Shown one piece after another: positions 1 through 8,270 of a stretch of DNA of 54,300 nt; the first letter of the stretch is position 1, and each line of letters begins with the position of its first letter. A program made the translations under genes and the position numbers. Origin of the DNA: JBDTMT01 sp033764095. Lineage in GTDB: Bacteria; Desulfobacterota; Binatia; HRBIN30; CADEER01. The stretch is taken from assembly GCA_033764095.1 (NCBI GenBank), contig JANRJF010000023.1, positions 1 to 54,300 on the forward strand, given 5' to 3'. The notes beneath the pieces are model-generated. The model ran no database searches. It was not told where the DNA came from and saw only the letters and a list, made by a program, of their open reading frames with translations.

Positions 1-197
1 CGGCGCAGATCGCGGCGCTGTCGCCCCACGCGGTGCGCCAGGCGCGCGGGCTGCTGGAGCGTGCCGCCGAGAGCGACTTCCGCCATGCGGTCGAGGCCGA
101 GGCGCTGGCGCAGGGCATTCTCGGCGAGACCGCCGATCACCAGGAAGCCGTGCGCGCCTTCGTCGAGAAGCGGCCGCCGAAGTTCACGGGCAAGTGA
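1..197 (+). CDS. Enoyl-CoA hydratase/isomerase family protein, C-terminal fragment
   Basis: The frame is open from base 3 and ends with TGA at 195-197, giving about 64 residues; the start lies left of the window. The last residues, AVRAFVEKRPPKFTGK, are the usual crotonase-family ending (FxEKRxPxFxG). Crotonases hydrate or isomerise acyl-CoA double bonds in fatty-acid or aromatic catabolism. The catalytic residues are outside the window, so the exact reaction is unknown. The stop overlaps the ATG of the acyl-CoA synthetase at 197, which suggests a co-translated acyl-CoA operon. Confidence 0.8.
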   Translation, partial: AQIAALSPHAVRQARGLLERAAESDFRHAVEAEALAQGILGETADHQEAVRAFVEKRPPKFTGK

Positions 198-1798
198 TGG
201 AGACGCTCGGCGCCTTCCTCGACGCCGTCGCCGCCGCCGCGCCCGAGCGCGAGGTGGTGGCGCACGCGCCCGCCGACCGCGTCGTCACGCGCCTGACCGG
301 CGCCGCGCTGCGCGCCGCCAGCCGCGACGCGGCGCGGCGCTTCGTCGCGCTCGGCGTCGGCAAGGGCACGCGCGTCGGCTTGCTCTGTCCCAACCGCGCC
401 GACTGGTTGCCGATCGCGCTCGGCGCGCAACGCATCGGCGCGGTGCTGGTGCCGCTCTCGACCCTGTGGAAGCGCGAGGAGATCGCCTACGCGCTGCGCC
501 ACGCCGACGTCGCCCTGTTGGTCGCCGTGCCGCGTTTTCTCAAACACGACTACCTCGAGCGCCTGTGCGAGATCGCGCCGGCGCTGCGCACACTCGGCGC
601 CGGCACGCTGCACGCGACGGAACTGCCGGCGCTGCGCCGCGTCGTCCTGCTCGACGCCGGCGGTGCCGGCCTGCCGCGCTGGGACGAGCTGCCCCGCGAC
701 GTCGACGAGGCGCTGCTCGACGCCGTCGAGGCCACTGTCGCGCCGACCGACCTGGCGACCATCTTCTTCACCTCCGGCACCACCGCGCAGGCCAAGGCCG
801 TGGTGCACGCGCACGGCGCGCTGACCACCTCGGCGCGCCGTATCGGCGAATGCCTCGGCGTGACCGCCGACGACGCCTGGTGGGGGCACATGCCGCTGTT
901 CTGGAGCGGCGGCTTCATCCTCGGCGCCCTGGCGACGCTCGCCGGCGGCGGCCGCTGCGTGCTGCAGGAAGTGGTGGAACCCGGCGCCGCGCTGGCGCTG
1001 CTGGAGGCCGAGCGCTGTACGATCATGGCCGGCTGGCATCAGGCCGCGCCGTTGATGGAGCATCCCGACTTCGCCCGCCGCCGCCTGGCGTTGTCGAAGG
1101 GCACCTACCACGTGCAGGCCGACAAGCTGATGGGGCCCGGTCACCGCACCATCGGCGTCTACGGCATGTCGGAGACCGCCACCTGCGTCACCGCCGCGCA
1201 CTGGGACGATGCACCGGAGATCCGCGCCGGCACCTTCGGCCGCGTGCTCCCTGGCATGACCATCCGCATCGCCGACCCGGACACTCGCCAGCCGCTGCCG
1301 GCGGGCGAGACCGGCGAGATCCTGGTCAAAGGCTCGACCCTGATGGAGGGCTACTACAAGGTCCCACGCGAGGCGACGTTCGATGCCGAGGGCTTCTTCC
1401 CTACCGGCGATCGCGGCTGGCTCGACGCCGGCGGCAACCTGCACTTCGGCGGCCGCATCAAGGACGTCATCAAGACCGCCGGGGTGAACGTCGCCGCCGC
1501 CGAGATCGAGGACGCGCTGGCGCGCCATCCGGCGGTGCAGGCGGCGCACGTCGTCGGCGTGCCCGACCCGGTGCGCGGCGAGAACATCGCCGCGCTGGTG
1601 GTGCTGCGCGCCGGCGCGGCGGCCACCGCCGAGGCGCTGCGCGCCTTCTGCCGCGACGGGCTGGCGAGCTACAAGGTGCCGCGCCACGTCTTCGTCGTCG
1701 ATGCGGCCGACGTGCCACGCACCGGCAGCGGCAAGGTCGAGAAGCCGGCGCTGCGCCGCGCCGCCGAGGCGCTCATCGCCTCGGCGGGCGGCGCGTAG
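197..1798 (+). CDS. AMP-binding acyl-CoA synthetase (class I adenylate-forming enzyme)
   Basis: The 533-residue product has the normal family length. The phosphate-binding loop FFTSGTTAQAK lies near residue 195, the aromatic/adenine motif VYGMSETATC near 320, the TGDRGW motif near 405, the hinge GGRIKDVIK near 425 and the C-terminal lysine motif RTGSGKVEK near 515. It should activate a carboxylic acid through acyl-AMP to its CoA thioester; the substrate cannot be read from sequence. ATG 197 overlaps the hydratase stop, and a GTG at 194 is an alternative start. Pairing with a crotonase suggests fatty-acid or aromatic-acid degradation. Confidence 0.9.
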   Translation: METLGAFLDAVAAAAPEREVVAHAPADRVVTRLTGAALRAASRDAARRFVALGVGKGTRVGLLCPNRADWLPIALGAQRIGAVLVPLSTLWKREEIAYALRHADVALLVAVPRFLKHDYLERLCEIAPALRTLGAGTLHATELPALRRVVLLDAGGAGLPRWDELPRDVDEALLDAVEATVAPTDLATIFFTSGTTAQAKAVVHAHGALTTSARRIGECLGVTADDAWWGHMPLFWSGGFILGALATLAGGGRCVLQEVVEPGAALALLEAERCTIMAGWHQAAPLMEHPDFARRRLALSKGTYHVQADKLMGPGHRTIGVYGMSETATCVTAAHWDDAPEIRAGTFGRVLPGMTIRIADPDTRQPLPAGETGEILVKGSTLMEGYYKVPREATFDAEGFFPTGDRGWLDAGGNLHFGGRIKDVIKTAGVNVAAAEIEDALARHPAVQAAHVVGVPDPVRGENIAALVVLRAGAAATAEALRAFCRDGLASYKVPRHVFVVDAADVPRTGSGKVEKPALRRAAEALIASAGGA

Positions 1799-1800
1799 GA

Positions 1801-2106
1801 TCAATCGTCGTCGTCGATATCGCCGTCGAAGTCGAAGTCGCCGTCCCAGTCCGTATCGATGTCCTGACAGACGCCGCAGTTGTTCAGCGTGCAGGTCTCG
1901 GCGTCGGCATCGAAACTGGACGAGGCGCAGTCGAGCTGATCCTGCAGCGCCTCGCAGTCGGACTCCTCGGTGACCGTGTCGAAGATGTAGCCGCACTCGT
2001 CGTCGTCGTCGCCGCAGGCGGCGACGCCGAATCCGAGCAACATCCCGAGCGCCGCCGTCGGCACCACCGCGCCGCGCTTCGCCCACGCCGTCCGTAGGGT
2101 CTGCAT
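1801..2106 (-). CDS. Small acidic cysteine-containing lipoprotein
   Basis: The 101-residue product has a basic start, a hydrophobic stretch and a lipobox ending at Cys31 (FGVAAC), followed immediately by an acidic linker GDDDDE. The mature part has eight further cysteines, enough for four disulfides. It ends in an Asp-rich tail with alternating Asp and Gly/Phe, which could bind divalent metal. I recognise no family. It lies tail to tail with the acyl-CoA synthetase (2 bp gap) and is divergent from the Bax-inhibitor gene, so it has its own promoter. An outer-membrane lipoprotein is an inference from the lipobox. Confidence 0.65.
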   Translation of the reverse strand: MQTLRTAWAKRGAVVPTAALGMLLGFGVAACGDDDDECGYIFDTVTEESDCEALQDQLDCASSSFDADAETCTLNNCGVCQDIDTDWDGDFDFDGDIDDDD

Positions 2107-2234
2107 GTCTCCTCCTCCTCGGCTGTGCGCTGGACCGGCGCCGTCGCCGGCCGGAACCCCGCAGCCCCCTGCGGCGCTCCGCGCGCCAATTTGCGGGGCG
2201 AGTTACCACACCCACACGGCTCGCCCAACAACGA

Positions 2235-2263
2235 TTGTTCAGGCCAGCGCCGGCCGCTACACT
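2235..2263 (+). promoter_or_regulatory. Possible sigma70-type promoter for the Bax-inhibitor gene
   Basis: TTGTTC at 2235-2240 and TACACT at 2258-2263 are separated by 17 bp, in the short divergent intergenic region 29 bp before the start codon at 2292. The match to consensus is moderate. No other candidate stands out in this gap. Confidence 0.3.
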
Positions 2264-2291
2264 GCGCCCACGCAGCCCATGGAGGTATCAG

Positions 2292-2990
2292 ATGAGTCAG
2301 CCGTATCTCGGCGATGAAGTCACCCGCTCCTCGACCGCGGTCAGCTCGCGTTCCGAGTTCATCACGCGGACCTACACGCACCTGCTCGGTGCCATCGCCT
2401 TCTTCCTGGCGATCGAGGTGTGGCTGTTCCAGAGCGGCATCGCCGACACCATCGCGCACGCCATGCTCGGCACCAGCTGGCTGCTGGTGATCGGCGGCTT
2501 CATGATCCTCAGCTGGCTGGCCAGCTCGGTGGCGGCCTCGTCGCTGTCGAAGCCGGCACAGTACGCCGCCCTCGCCGCCTTCGTCACCGGCCAGGCGATC
2601 GTCTTCGTGCCGCTGCTCTACATCGCCAACGCCGTCGCACCGGGCGCGATCAACAGCGCCGGCATCCTGACCGCGATCGGCTTCATCGGCCTCACCGGCG
2701 TCGCCTTCGTCAGCCGCACCGACTTCTCGTTCATGGGCGCCATGCTGCGCTGGGCGTTCGTCGTCGCGCTGCTGCTGATCGTCGGCTCGCTGCTCTTCGG
2801 CTTCGAGCTCGGCACCTGGTTCTCGGTCGCCATGGTCGGCCTCGCCGGCGCCGCGATCCTCAACGACACCTCGAACATCATCCGCCACTTCCCCGACGAC
2901 CGCTACGTCGCCGCGGCGCTGCAGCTGTTCGCCTCGGTGGCGCTGCTGTTCTGGTACATCCTGCGCATCTTCATCGGAGCGCGGAGGTAA
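2292..2990 (+). CDS. Bax inhibitor-1/YccA family inner-membrane protein
   Basis: The 232-residue product has a polar N-terminus (about 25 residues) followed by about seven hydrophobic helices, the TMBIM/BI-1 layout. The stretches RTYTHLLGAIAFF and LNDTSNIIRHF match the first helix and the conserved late-loop region of bacterial YccA/YbhL-type proteins. Family members are integral membrane proteins linked to calcium leak and to modulation of FtsH. The ATG at 2292 is preceded by GGAGG at 2281-2285, which fixes this start over upstream in-frame codons. The MtfA-like peptidase follows 39 bp later. Confidence 0.85.
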   Translation: MSQPYLGDEVTRSSTAVSSRSEFITRTYTHLLGAIAFFLAIEVWLFQSGIADTIAHAMLGTSWLLVIGGFMILSWLASSVAASSLSKPAQYAALAAFVTGQAIVFVPLLYIANAVAPGAINSAGILTAIGFIGLTGVAFVSRTDFSFMGAMLRWAFVVALLLIVGSLLFGFELGTWFSVAMVGLAGAAILNDTSNIIRHFPDDRYVAAALQLFASVALLFWYILRIFIGARR

Positions 2991-3029
2991 GTCCGTCGCG
3001 CGGGCGTCCCCGCCCGGCTCTTCCTTCGC

Positions 3030-3806
3030 TTGTTTGCCTGGCTCAAACGGCGGCGGCGGGCGCGCCTGCGCGCCACGCCGCTGCCGAATGACTGGCGCGC
3101 CATCGTCGCGCGCAACGTGCCGTACGCGGCGCGCCTGGCGGAAGCGCCGCGCGCCGCACTCGACGGCTGCATGCAGATCTTCCTCGCCGAGAAGCGCTTC
3201 GAGGGCTGCGGCGGGCTGACCATCACCGACGAGATCCGCGTCACCATCGCGGCGCAGGCCTGCATCCTGCTCGTCGGACGCCCCGACGCCGACGTCTACC
3301 CGACCTTCGAGACCATCCTCGTCTACCCGCACGCCTACGTCGCCGCGGCCACGGCGCGCAATCCGGACGGCACGGTGAGCGAGGCCGGCCAGGCGCGGCT
3401 CGGCGAAGCGTGGGCGCGCGGGCCGGTGGTGTTGTCGTGGGACGACGTCGTCGGCGGCGCCACCGACGCGCGCGACGGCCACAACGTCGTCTTCCACGAG
3501 TTCGCCCACCAGCTCGACAACGAGGCGACCGGCCCCGGCGACGGCGCGCCGGCGCTGCCGCGCCGCTCGTTGTACGTCGCCTGGGCGCGCGTGCTCGGCG
3601 CCGAGTACGCGCGGCTGATCGACGACGTCGCGCACCATCGCCACACCGTGCTCGACGGCTACGGGGCCACCAGCCCGGCCGAGTTCTTCGCCGTCGCCAC
3701 CGAGTGCTTCTTCGAGAAGCCGGAACCGCTGCGACGCCGCCATCCGGCTCTGTACGAGCAACTGCAGGTGTTCTATCAGCAGGACCCAGCCGCACCGTCG
3801 CCATGA
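3030..3806 (+). CDS. mtfA: MtfA-like M90 zinc-dependent peptidase
   Basis: The 258-residue product has the family length and the characteristic opening MFAWLKRRRR. The zincin motif HEFAHQLD lies near residue 156, and the downstream helix AEFFAVATECFFEKP carries the third zinc ligand (Glu). Enterobacterial MtfA is a cytosolic aminopeptidase that also binds the Mlc repressor and so affects glucose uptake. That role is known only from E. coli-type bacteria and may not apply here. The start is TTG; no ATG or GTG lies between it and the preceding stop, and the N-terminus matches the family. Its last bases overlap the next start (ATGA). Confidence 0.88.
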   Translation: MFAWLKRRRRARLRATPLPNDWRAIVARNVPYAARLAEAPRAALDGCMQIFLAEKRFEGCGGLTITDEIRVTIAAQACILLVGRPDADVYPTFETILVYPHAYVAAATARNPDGTVSEAGQARLGEAWARGPVVLSWDDVVGGATDARDGHNVVFHEFAHQLDNEATGPGDGAPALPRRSLYVAWARVLGAEYARLIDDVAHHRHTVLDGYGATSPAEFFAVATECFFEKPEPLRRRHPALYEQLQVFYQQDPAAPSP

Positions 3807-4243
3807 AGACCATCCTCGCCGCCGTCGATTTCTCTCCCGCCACCGAGGCCGTCATCGCCCAGGCCGCCGGGTTGGCGCGCGCCTTCGGCGCCGCCCTCTA
3901 CCTGGTGCACGTCGCCGCGCCCGATCCCGACTTCGTCGGCTACGAGCCCGGTCCCGACAGCGTGCGCCAGAACGTCGCCGCCGAGCTGCGCGACGTGCAC
4001 CGCCAGGTACAGGACCGCTCCGCCGCGCTGCGCGCCGGCGGCATCGACTGCACCGGGTTGCTGGTGCAGGGCTCGACGCCCGAGACGTTGGTGAAGGAAG
4101 CCGAGCGCCTCGACGCCGACATCATCGTGCTCGGCTCGCACGGCCACGGCGCCCTGCACCGCGCCCTGCTCGGCAGCGTCAGCGAGCACGTGCTGCACCA
4201 CGCCAGGCGCCCGCTGCTCATCCTGCCGCGCCAGCCGGAGTAA
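3803..4243 (+). CDS. Universal stress protein A family
   Basis: The 146-residue product is a single UspA domain. It opens with KTILAAVDFS, the usual first strand with its Asp. Near residues 118-133 it has the ATP-binding signature G-x2-G-x9-G-S, here GSHGHGALHRALLGS, so an ATP-binding class Usp is likely. Such proteins are cytoplasmic and raise survival under starvation or oxidative stress. The start overlaps the peptidase stop by 4 bp, implying translational coupling. The hydrolase follows after 10 bp. Confidence 0.9.
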   Translation: MKTILAAVDFSPATEAVIAQAAGLARAFGAALYLVHVAAPDPDFVGYEPGPDSVRQNVAAELRDVHRQVQDRSAALRAGGIDCTGLLVQGSTPETLVKEAERLDADIIVLGSHGHGALHRALLGSVSEHVLHHARRPLLILPRQPE

Positions 4244-4253
4244 GCGCCGCCCC

Positions 4254-5039
4254 ATGCCGTACGTCGAGCGCGAGGGGGCGCGGCTCTACTACGAGACGCA
4301 CGGCGACGGCCCGCCGCTGGTGCTGGCGCACGGCGCCGGCGGCAATACCCTGGTGTGGTGGCAGCAGGTGCCGGTGTTCGCCCGGCGCCATCGCGTCCTG
4401 ACCTTCGACCACCGCGGCTTCGGCCGCTCCACCTGCGCCGCCGAGGCCGCGCAGGCGCGCCACTTCGCCGCCGACCTCACCGCCATCCTCGACCACGCCA
4501 GCATCGCGCGCGCCGCTCTGATCTGTCAGTCGATGGGCGGCTGGACCGGCCTGCAGCTGGCACTCGCCGCGCCGCCGCGCGTCGCCGCCCTGGTGCTCTC
4601 CGGCACACCCGCCGGAGTGGTGACGCCGAAGGTGCTGGAGGCACTGACGGCGATCGCCAGCGCCGCCGCCGCCGCCCTGCAGGCGCCGGCCTGGAACACG
4701 CCGCACCCGGCGCTCGCCGCCGACATCTTCGAGCGCGACCCCGAGCGCGGCTTCCTCTATGCGCAGCTTGCCGCGCTCAACCCCGAGGGCGGGCTGGCGC
4801 GCCTCGCCCTGCACGAGGTGATGACCGACCCGACGCGCCTGGCCGACTGGACGATCCCGACGCTGCTGGTCGGCGGCACGCACGATCGGCTGTTCGCGCC
4901 CGACGTGCTGCGCGAGGTCGCGGCGGCGATCCCCGCGGCCCGCTTCCGCGAGATCCCCTACGCCGGCCACTCGCCGTATTTCGAGACGCCGGAGGAGTTC
5001 AACCTGGTCGTCGGCGAGTTCCTGGCTGGAATCGGCTGA
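4254..5039 (+). CDS. Alpha/beta-fold hydrolase
   Basis: The 261-residue product has the full fold. The oxyanion loop motif AHGAGG lies near residue 25, DHRGFGRS near 57, the nucleophile elbow CQSMGG near residue 89 (Ser in Sm-x-N-style GxSxG with Cys in the first position), the acid region THDRLF near 205 and the catalytic His in AGHSPYFE near 240. It hydrolyses an ester or similar small molecule; the substrate is unknown. A large hairpin starts one base after its stop and probably ends the transcript begun at 2292. Confidence 0.85.
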   Translation: MPYVEREGARLYYETHGDGPPLVLAHGAGGNTLVWWQQVPVFARRHRVLTFDHRGFGRSTCAAEAAQARHFAADLTAILDHASIARAALICQSMGGWTGLQLALAAPPRVAALVLSGTPAGVVTPKVLEALTAIASAAAAALQAPAWNTPHPALAADIFERDPERGFLYAQLAALNPEGGLARLALHEVMTDPTRLADWTIPTLLVGGTHDRLFAPDVLREVAAAIPAARFREIPYAGHSPYFETPEEFNLVVGEFLAGIG

Positions 5040-5040
5040 A

Positions 5041-5137
5041 TCACCACAACGACACAACGGCACAACGACACCACGCCCAGCCGCAATAGCCGGGCGTGGT
5101 GTCGTTGTGTCGTTGTGCCGTTGTGTCGTTGTGGTGA
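5041..5137. repeat. Long hairpin made of GTCGTTGT octamers
   Basis: The left arm (5041-5078) and right arm (5092-5137) are perfectly complementary over 38 bp, except that the right arm contains one extra 8-bp unit (TCGTTGTG). The loop is 13 nt. The arms consist of an 8-bp word repeated with small changes. It begins one base after the hydrolase stop and lies just before the haloperoxidase gene. It could work as a terminator or an RNA-stability structure; it lacks a clear T-tract. Confidence 0.9.
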
Positions 5138-5180
5138 TCAGAGACTTGCAACAACGCGCGCGCGAAGACGATTGTCTCGG

Positions 5181-6611
5181 ATGCGCCGCGTCGGGCTGAT
5201 CCTCCTGCTCGCGCTCGCCGCCTGCGGCGGTGGCGGCTCCGACGGTGCCAGCCCGCGCGCGGTGCTGCGCTGGAACGAGATCGCGCAGCGCGTCGCCGGC
5301 GTCGATCACGAGCGCGTCCACCCCGACGAGGATCCGCGTATCACCGGCTGGCAGTTCGGGCCGACGCGCACCAGTCGCGCCTTCGCCATCGTACAGATCG
5401 CGGTCGCCGATGCGGTCGCGACCATCAGCGGCACCTACGCGCCGTACCTGCCGACCACCGCACCGCGCGGACCCTGCGGGCTCGACGCGGCGGTGGCGCA
5501 GGCAGCGCATGATGCGCTGGCGGCGCTCTACCCGATGCAGACGGCGGCGATCGACGCCGATCTCGACGCCGCGCTGGCGCGCCTGCCCGACGACCGCGCC
5601 AGCGACTGCGGACGCGACGTCGGCGCCACCACCGCCGCGGCGATCCTGGCGGCGCGCGCGCACGACGGGTCGGAGTTCCAGACGCCGTTCCAACCGGTCG
5701 AGTGGGTCTACGGCGACCAGCCCGGGGTGTGGCGCGCCGACCCCACCACGCTGGAGCTCAAGCCGCTGACGCCGCGCTGGGGCCGCGTCAGGCCGTTCGT
5801 CATCGCCAGCGGCGCGGCCTTCCGCGCGCCGCCGCCGCCGGCGCTCGACAGTGTCGAGTACGCCGCGGCCTTCGCCGAGGTGCAGGCCTTCGGCGGTGAT
5901 GGCCTCGACACGCCGACCGAGCGCAGCGCCGACCAGACCGTCGCCGCCATCTACTGGGCCTACGACGGCCAGCCGTTCCTCTGCGCCCCGGTCAAGCTCT
6001 ACAACCAGATCGCCGTCCACCTGGCGCGCCAGGAACAGCTCGACGCCGCCGCCAGCGCCCGCCTGCTGGCGCTGGCCAACGTCGCCATGGCCGACGCTGC
6101 GATCGCGCTGTGGGAGAGCAAGTCCTTCTACCAGCTGTGGCGCCCAGTCACCGGCATCCGCGAATCCGATGCCGGGAGCGGACCGAGCGGGCTCGGCGAC
6201 GGCAACCGGCTGACCGTCGGCGACCCGAACTGGACGCCGCTCGGCGCGCCGGCCGCGTACGACGGCCTGCCGCTGCGCAACTTCACCCCGCCGTTCCCCG
6301 CCTACCCGTCCGGCCATGCCGGCTTCGGCGGCGCGCTGTTCGAGGTGCTGCGCGCCGTCCTCGGCCGCGACGACGTGCCGTTCACCTTCGTCTCGGACGA
6401 GCTCGACGGCGCGACCATCGGCTGGGACGGCCGCGTCCGGCAGCGCCTGCCGCGCCACTTCGACCGCCTCAGCCAGGCCGAGGAAGAGAACGGCCAGAGC
6501 CGCATCTGGCTGGGTGTTCACTGGGCCTTCGACAAGACCGCCGGTCTCACCCAGGGGCGCGCCATCGCCGATCAGGTGGTGGCCACGCTCTACCAGCCGG
6601 ATGGTCGCTAG
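5181..6611 (+). CDS. Vanadium-dependent haloperoxidase / PAP2-type lipoprotein
   Basis: The product has 476 residues. The start at ATG 5181 gives a clean lipoprotein signal with lipobox LAAC (Cys15); an earlier in-frame ATG lies inside the hairpin and is unlikely. The vanadate/phosphate-binding set is complete: K314-x6-R321-P322 (KSFYQLWRP), P376-S-G-H379, and S-R441-x5-H447 (SRIWLGVHW). Proteins with this set either oxidise halides with peroxide or dephosphorylate; length and exported location favour a haloperoxidase, which is inference. A di-haem peroxidase gene follows 93 bp downstream. Confidence 0.85.
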   Translation: MRRVGLILLLALAACGGGGSDGASPRAVLRWNEIAQRVAGVDHERVHPDEDPRITGWQFGPTRTSRAFAIVQIAVADAVATISGTYAPYLPTTAPRGPCGLDAAVAQAAHDALAALYPMQTAAIDADLDAALARLPDDRASDCGRDVGATTAAAILAARAHDGSEFQTPFQPVEWVYGDQPGVWRADPTTLELKPLTPRWGRVRPFVIASGAAFRAPPPPALDSVEYAAAFAEVQAFGGDGLDTPTERSADQTVAAIYWAYDGQPFLCAPVKLYNQIAVHLARQEQLDAAASARLLALANVAMADAAIALWESKSFYQLWRPVTGIRESDAGSGPSGLGDGNRLTVGDPNWTPLGAPAAYDGLPLRNFTPPFPAYPSGHAGFGGALFEVLRAVLGRDDVPFTFVSDELDGATIGWDGRVRQRLPRHFDRLSQAEEENGQSRIWLGVHWAFDKTAGLTQGRAIADQVVATLYQPDGR

Positions 6612-6619
6612 GACCTCCT

Positions 6620-6633
6620 CCCCCAGATGGGGG
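6620..6633 (+). terminator. Possible weak hairpin terminator
   Basis: Five C, loop AGAT, then five G, followed by ATTTTG, nine bases after the haloperoxidase stop. The stem is short and the T-run broken, so termination may be partial. Confidence 0.3.
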
Positions 6634-6704
6634 ATTTTGCCCATGGCGTAACTTGACTGAGTCGATGCCGTGGTGTTTCTGGGTCTATTGGCTGGAGGAC
6701 GGCA

Positions 6705-8270
6705 ATGTTCAATCGGTCCCTCGTGATCGGCGCTGCGGCGCTGATCCTGACCGTGACGGGGTGCGGTGGCGGCGGCAGCAGCAATGGTGGCGGCTCGTCG
6801 AGCGCCTCGCTCGACAAGAAATTGTCGCGCCTCATCGACCAGAACGGCCTCGAAGCGTCGCCAGTGCTGCGTGAGCCCCAGCTGACCGAGGCGCAGCGCG
6901 ACATCCGCGAGAAGCGCCGCGAGCTCGGCCGCAACCTGTTCTTCGACCACGCGCTGAGCGGCGTCGAGCAGACCTCGTGCGGCACCTGCCATCACGCCGC
7001 CTTCCAGTTCACCGACGCGCGCAACATCGCGCGCGGCGTGTTCTGCGACCTGGTGCCGGAGGTCAGCATCACCTGCCACGAGGCGCCGACCGGCGGCACC
7101 GGCGGCAACGTCGTCGGCCCCGATCGCGCCTCGCCGCTCAACAGCCGCAACAGCCCGACGCTCATCAACAGCGCCCTCTACACGCGCCAGATGTGGAACG
7201 GTCGCTTCCGCTTCGTCGACAGCAGCAGCACCGACGTCAACGCCTGCGACCCCGAACAGGGCTTCCGCCTCGCGCCGCTGCCGGAGGGCGACCTGTTCGT
7301 GCGCTCGCTGCTCACCGCGCAGGCGCACATCCCGGTCACCGAGATCGTCGAGATGACCGGCGACTTCCCCGACTTCACCGGCGTGCCGGAGGATCCCGAG
7401 CACCTCAACTTCGAGGCGCGCGAGGCGCTCGCCGGGCGGCTCGACTTCATCCCCGCCTACCGCGCGCTGTTCGAGGAGGCGTACCCGCCGAACCGCCCCG
7501 ACCTGAAGCTGTCCGACCACGACCCGGAAGTCGGTCCCAACGACGACCTGCCCTACCTGGCGATCGGCGACGCACTCGGCCATTTCATGGAATCGCTGGT
7601 GATGACCGACGCGCCGTGGGACCGCTACCTGGCCGGCGACCGCGAGGCGATCAGCGACGCCGCCAAGCGCGGCGCGATCGCCTTCTACGAGGACGGCCGC
7701 TGCTCGTCCTGCCACGTCGGCAACCTGTTCAGCGATTTCGAGAACCACAACATCGGCGTGCCGCAGGTCGGGCCCGGCACCGGCCGCTTCGCCAACGGCG
7801 ATCCGGCCTACCAGGGCCTGACCAACTGGGACTTCGGCCTGGAGGAGATCACCACCGAACGCGGCGACCGGTTCAAGTTCCGCACCGCGCCACTGCGCGG
7901 CGTCGCGATCACCTCGCCGTACATGCACAACGGCGCCTACGCCTCGCTGGAGGACGCCATTCGTCATCACCTCGACCCGGCCAAGGCGTACGCCGAATAC
8001 GACCTGTCGCAGATCGAGCCCGACATGCAGGCCTTCGGCCTCAACCCGGCCGCACCGGTGTTCGACGCGCGCAACCCGGTCATCCTGGGGCACGAGCCCG
8101 GACAGAAGCGCATCGACCTCACCGACGCGCAGGTCGCCGACGTGGTCGAGTTCCTCAAGACGCTCACCGACCCGCGCATGCTGGAGACCGGCGACCTGGC
8201 GCCGGCAAGCGTGCCGAGCGGCCTGCCGGTCGACGTCGTCGGCCCGCGCCGCTTCCCGCTGTACGAGTGA
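6705..8270 (+). CDS. Di-haem cytochrome-c peroxidase/MauG-like lipoprotein
   Basis: The 521-residue product has a lipobox ending at Cys20 (TVTGC) followed by a Gly/Ser-rich linker. Two haem-c motifs, C92-GTC-H96 and C333-SSC-H337, give the two-domain layout of the CcpA/MauG family. The later stretch SPYMHNGAYASLEDA is also typical. Such periplasmic enzymes reduce hydrogen peroxide or perform haem-based oxidations. The protein is longer than classical CcpA (about 320-350 residues), with extra sequence between the haem domains. Its stop overlaps the next gene's GTG by 4 bp. Confidence 0.88.
   Translation: MFNRSLVIGAAALILTVTGCGGGGSSNGGGSSSASLDKKLSRLIDQNGLEASPVLREPQLTEAQRDIREKRRELGRNLFFDHALSGVEQTSCGTCHHAAFQFTDARNIARGVFCDLVPEVSITCHEAPTGGTGGNVVGPDRASPLNSRNSPTLINSALYTRQMWNGRFRFVDSSSTDVNACDPEQGFRLAPLPEGDLFVRSLLTAQAHIPVTEIVEMTGDFPDFTGVPEDPEHLNFEAREALAGRLDFIPAYRALFEEAYPPNRPDLKLSDHDPEVGPNDDLPYLAIGDALGHFMESLVMTDAPWDRYLAGDREAISDAAKRGAIAFYEDGRCSSCHVGNLFSDFENHNIGVPQVGPGTGRFANGDPAYQGLTNWDFGLEEITTERGDRFKFRTAPLRGVAITSPYMHNGAYASLEDAIRHHLDPAKAYAEYDLSQIEPDMQAFGLNPAAPVFDARNPVILGHEPGQKRIDLTDAQVADVVEFLKTLTDPRMLETGDLAPASVPSGLPVDVVGPRRFPLYE

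Noticed and set aside
137..2215. Very long minus-strand open frame opposite the acyl-CoA synthetase
   Set aside because: Arg/Ala/Gly-rich antisense shadow of high-GC coding DNA; the plus-strand frame carries all the family motifs.
6977..8266. Extension of the FG-GAP gene far upstream in the same frame
   Set aside because: It overlaps the di-haem peroxidase completely and reads as an Arg-rich shadow. The GTG at 8267 gives a proper signal peptide.
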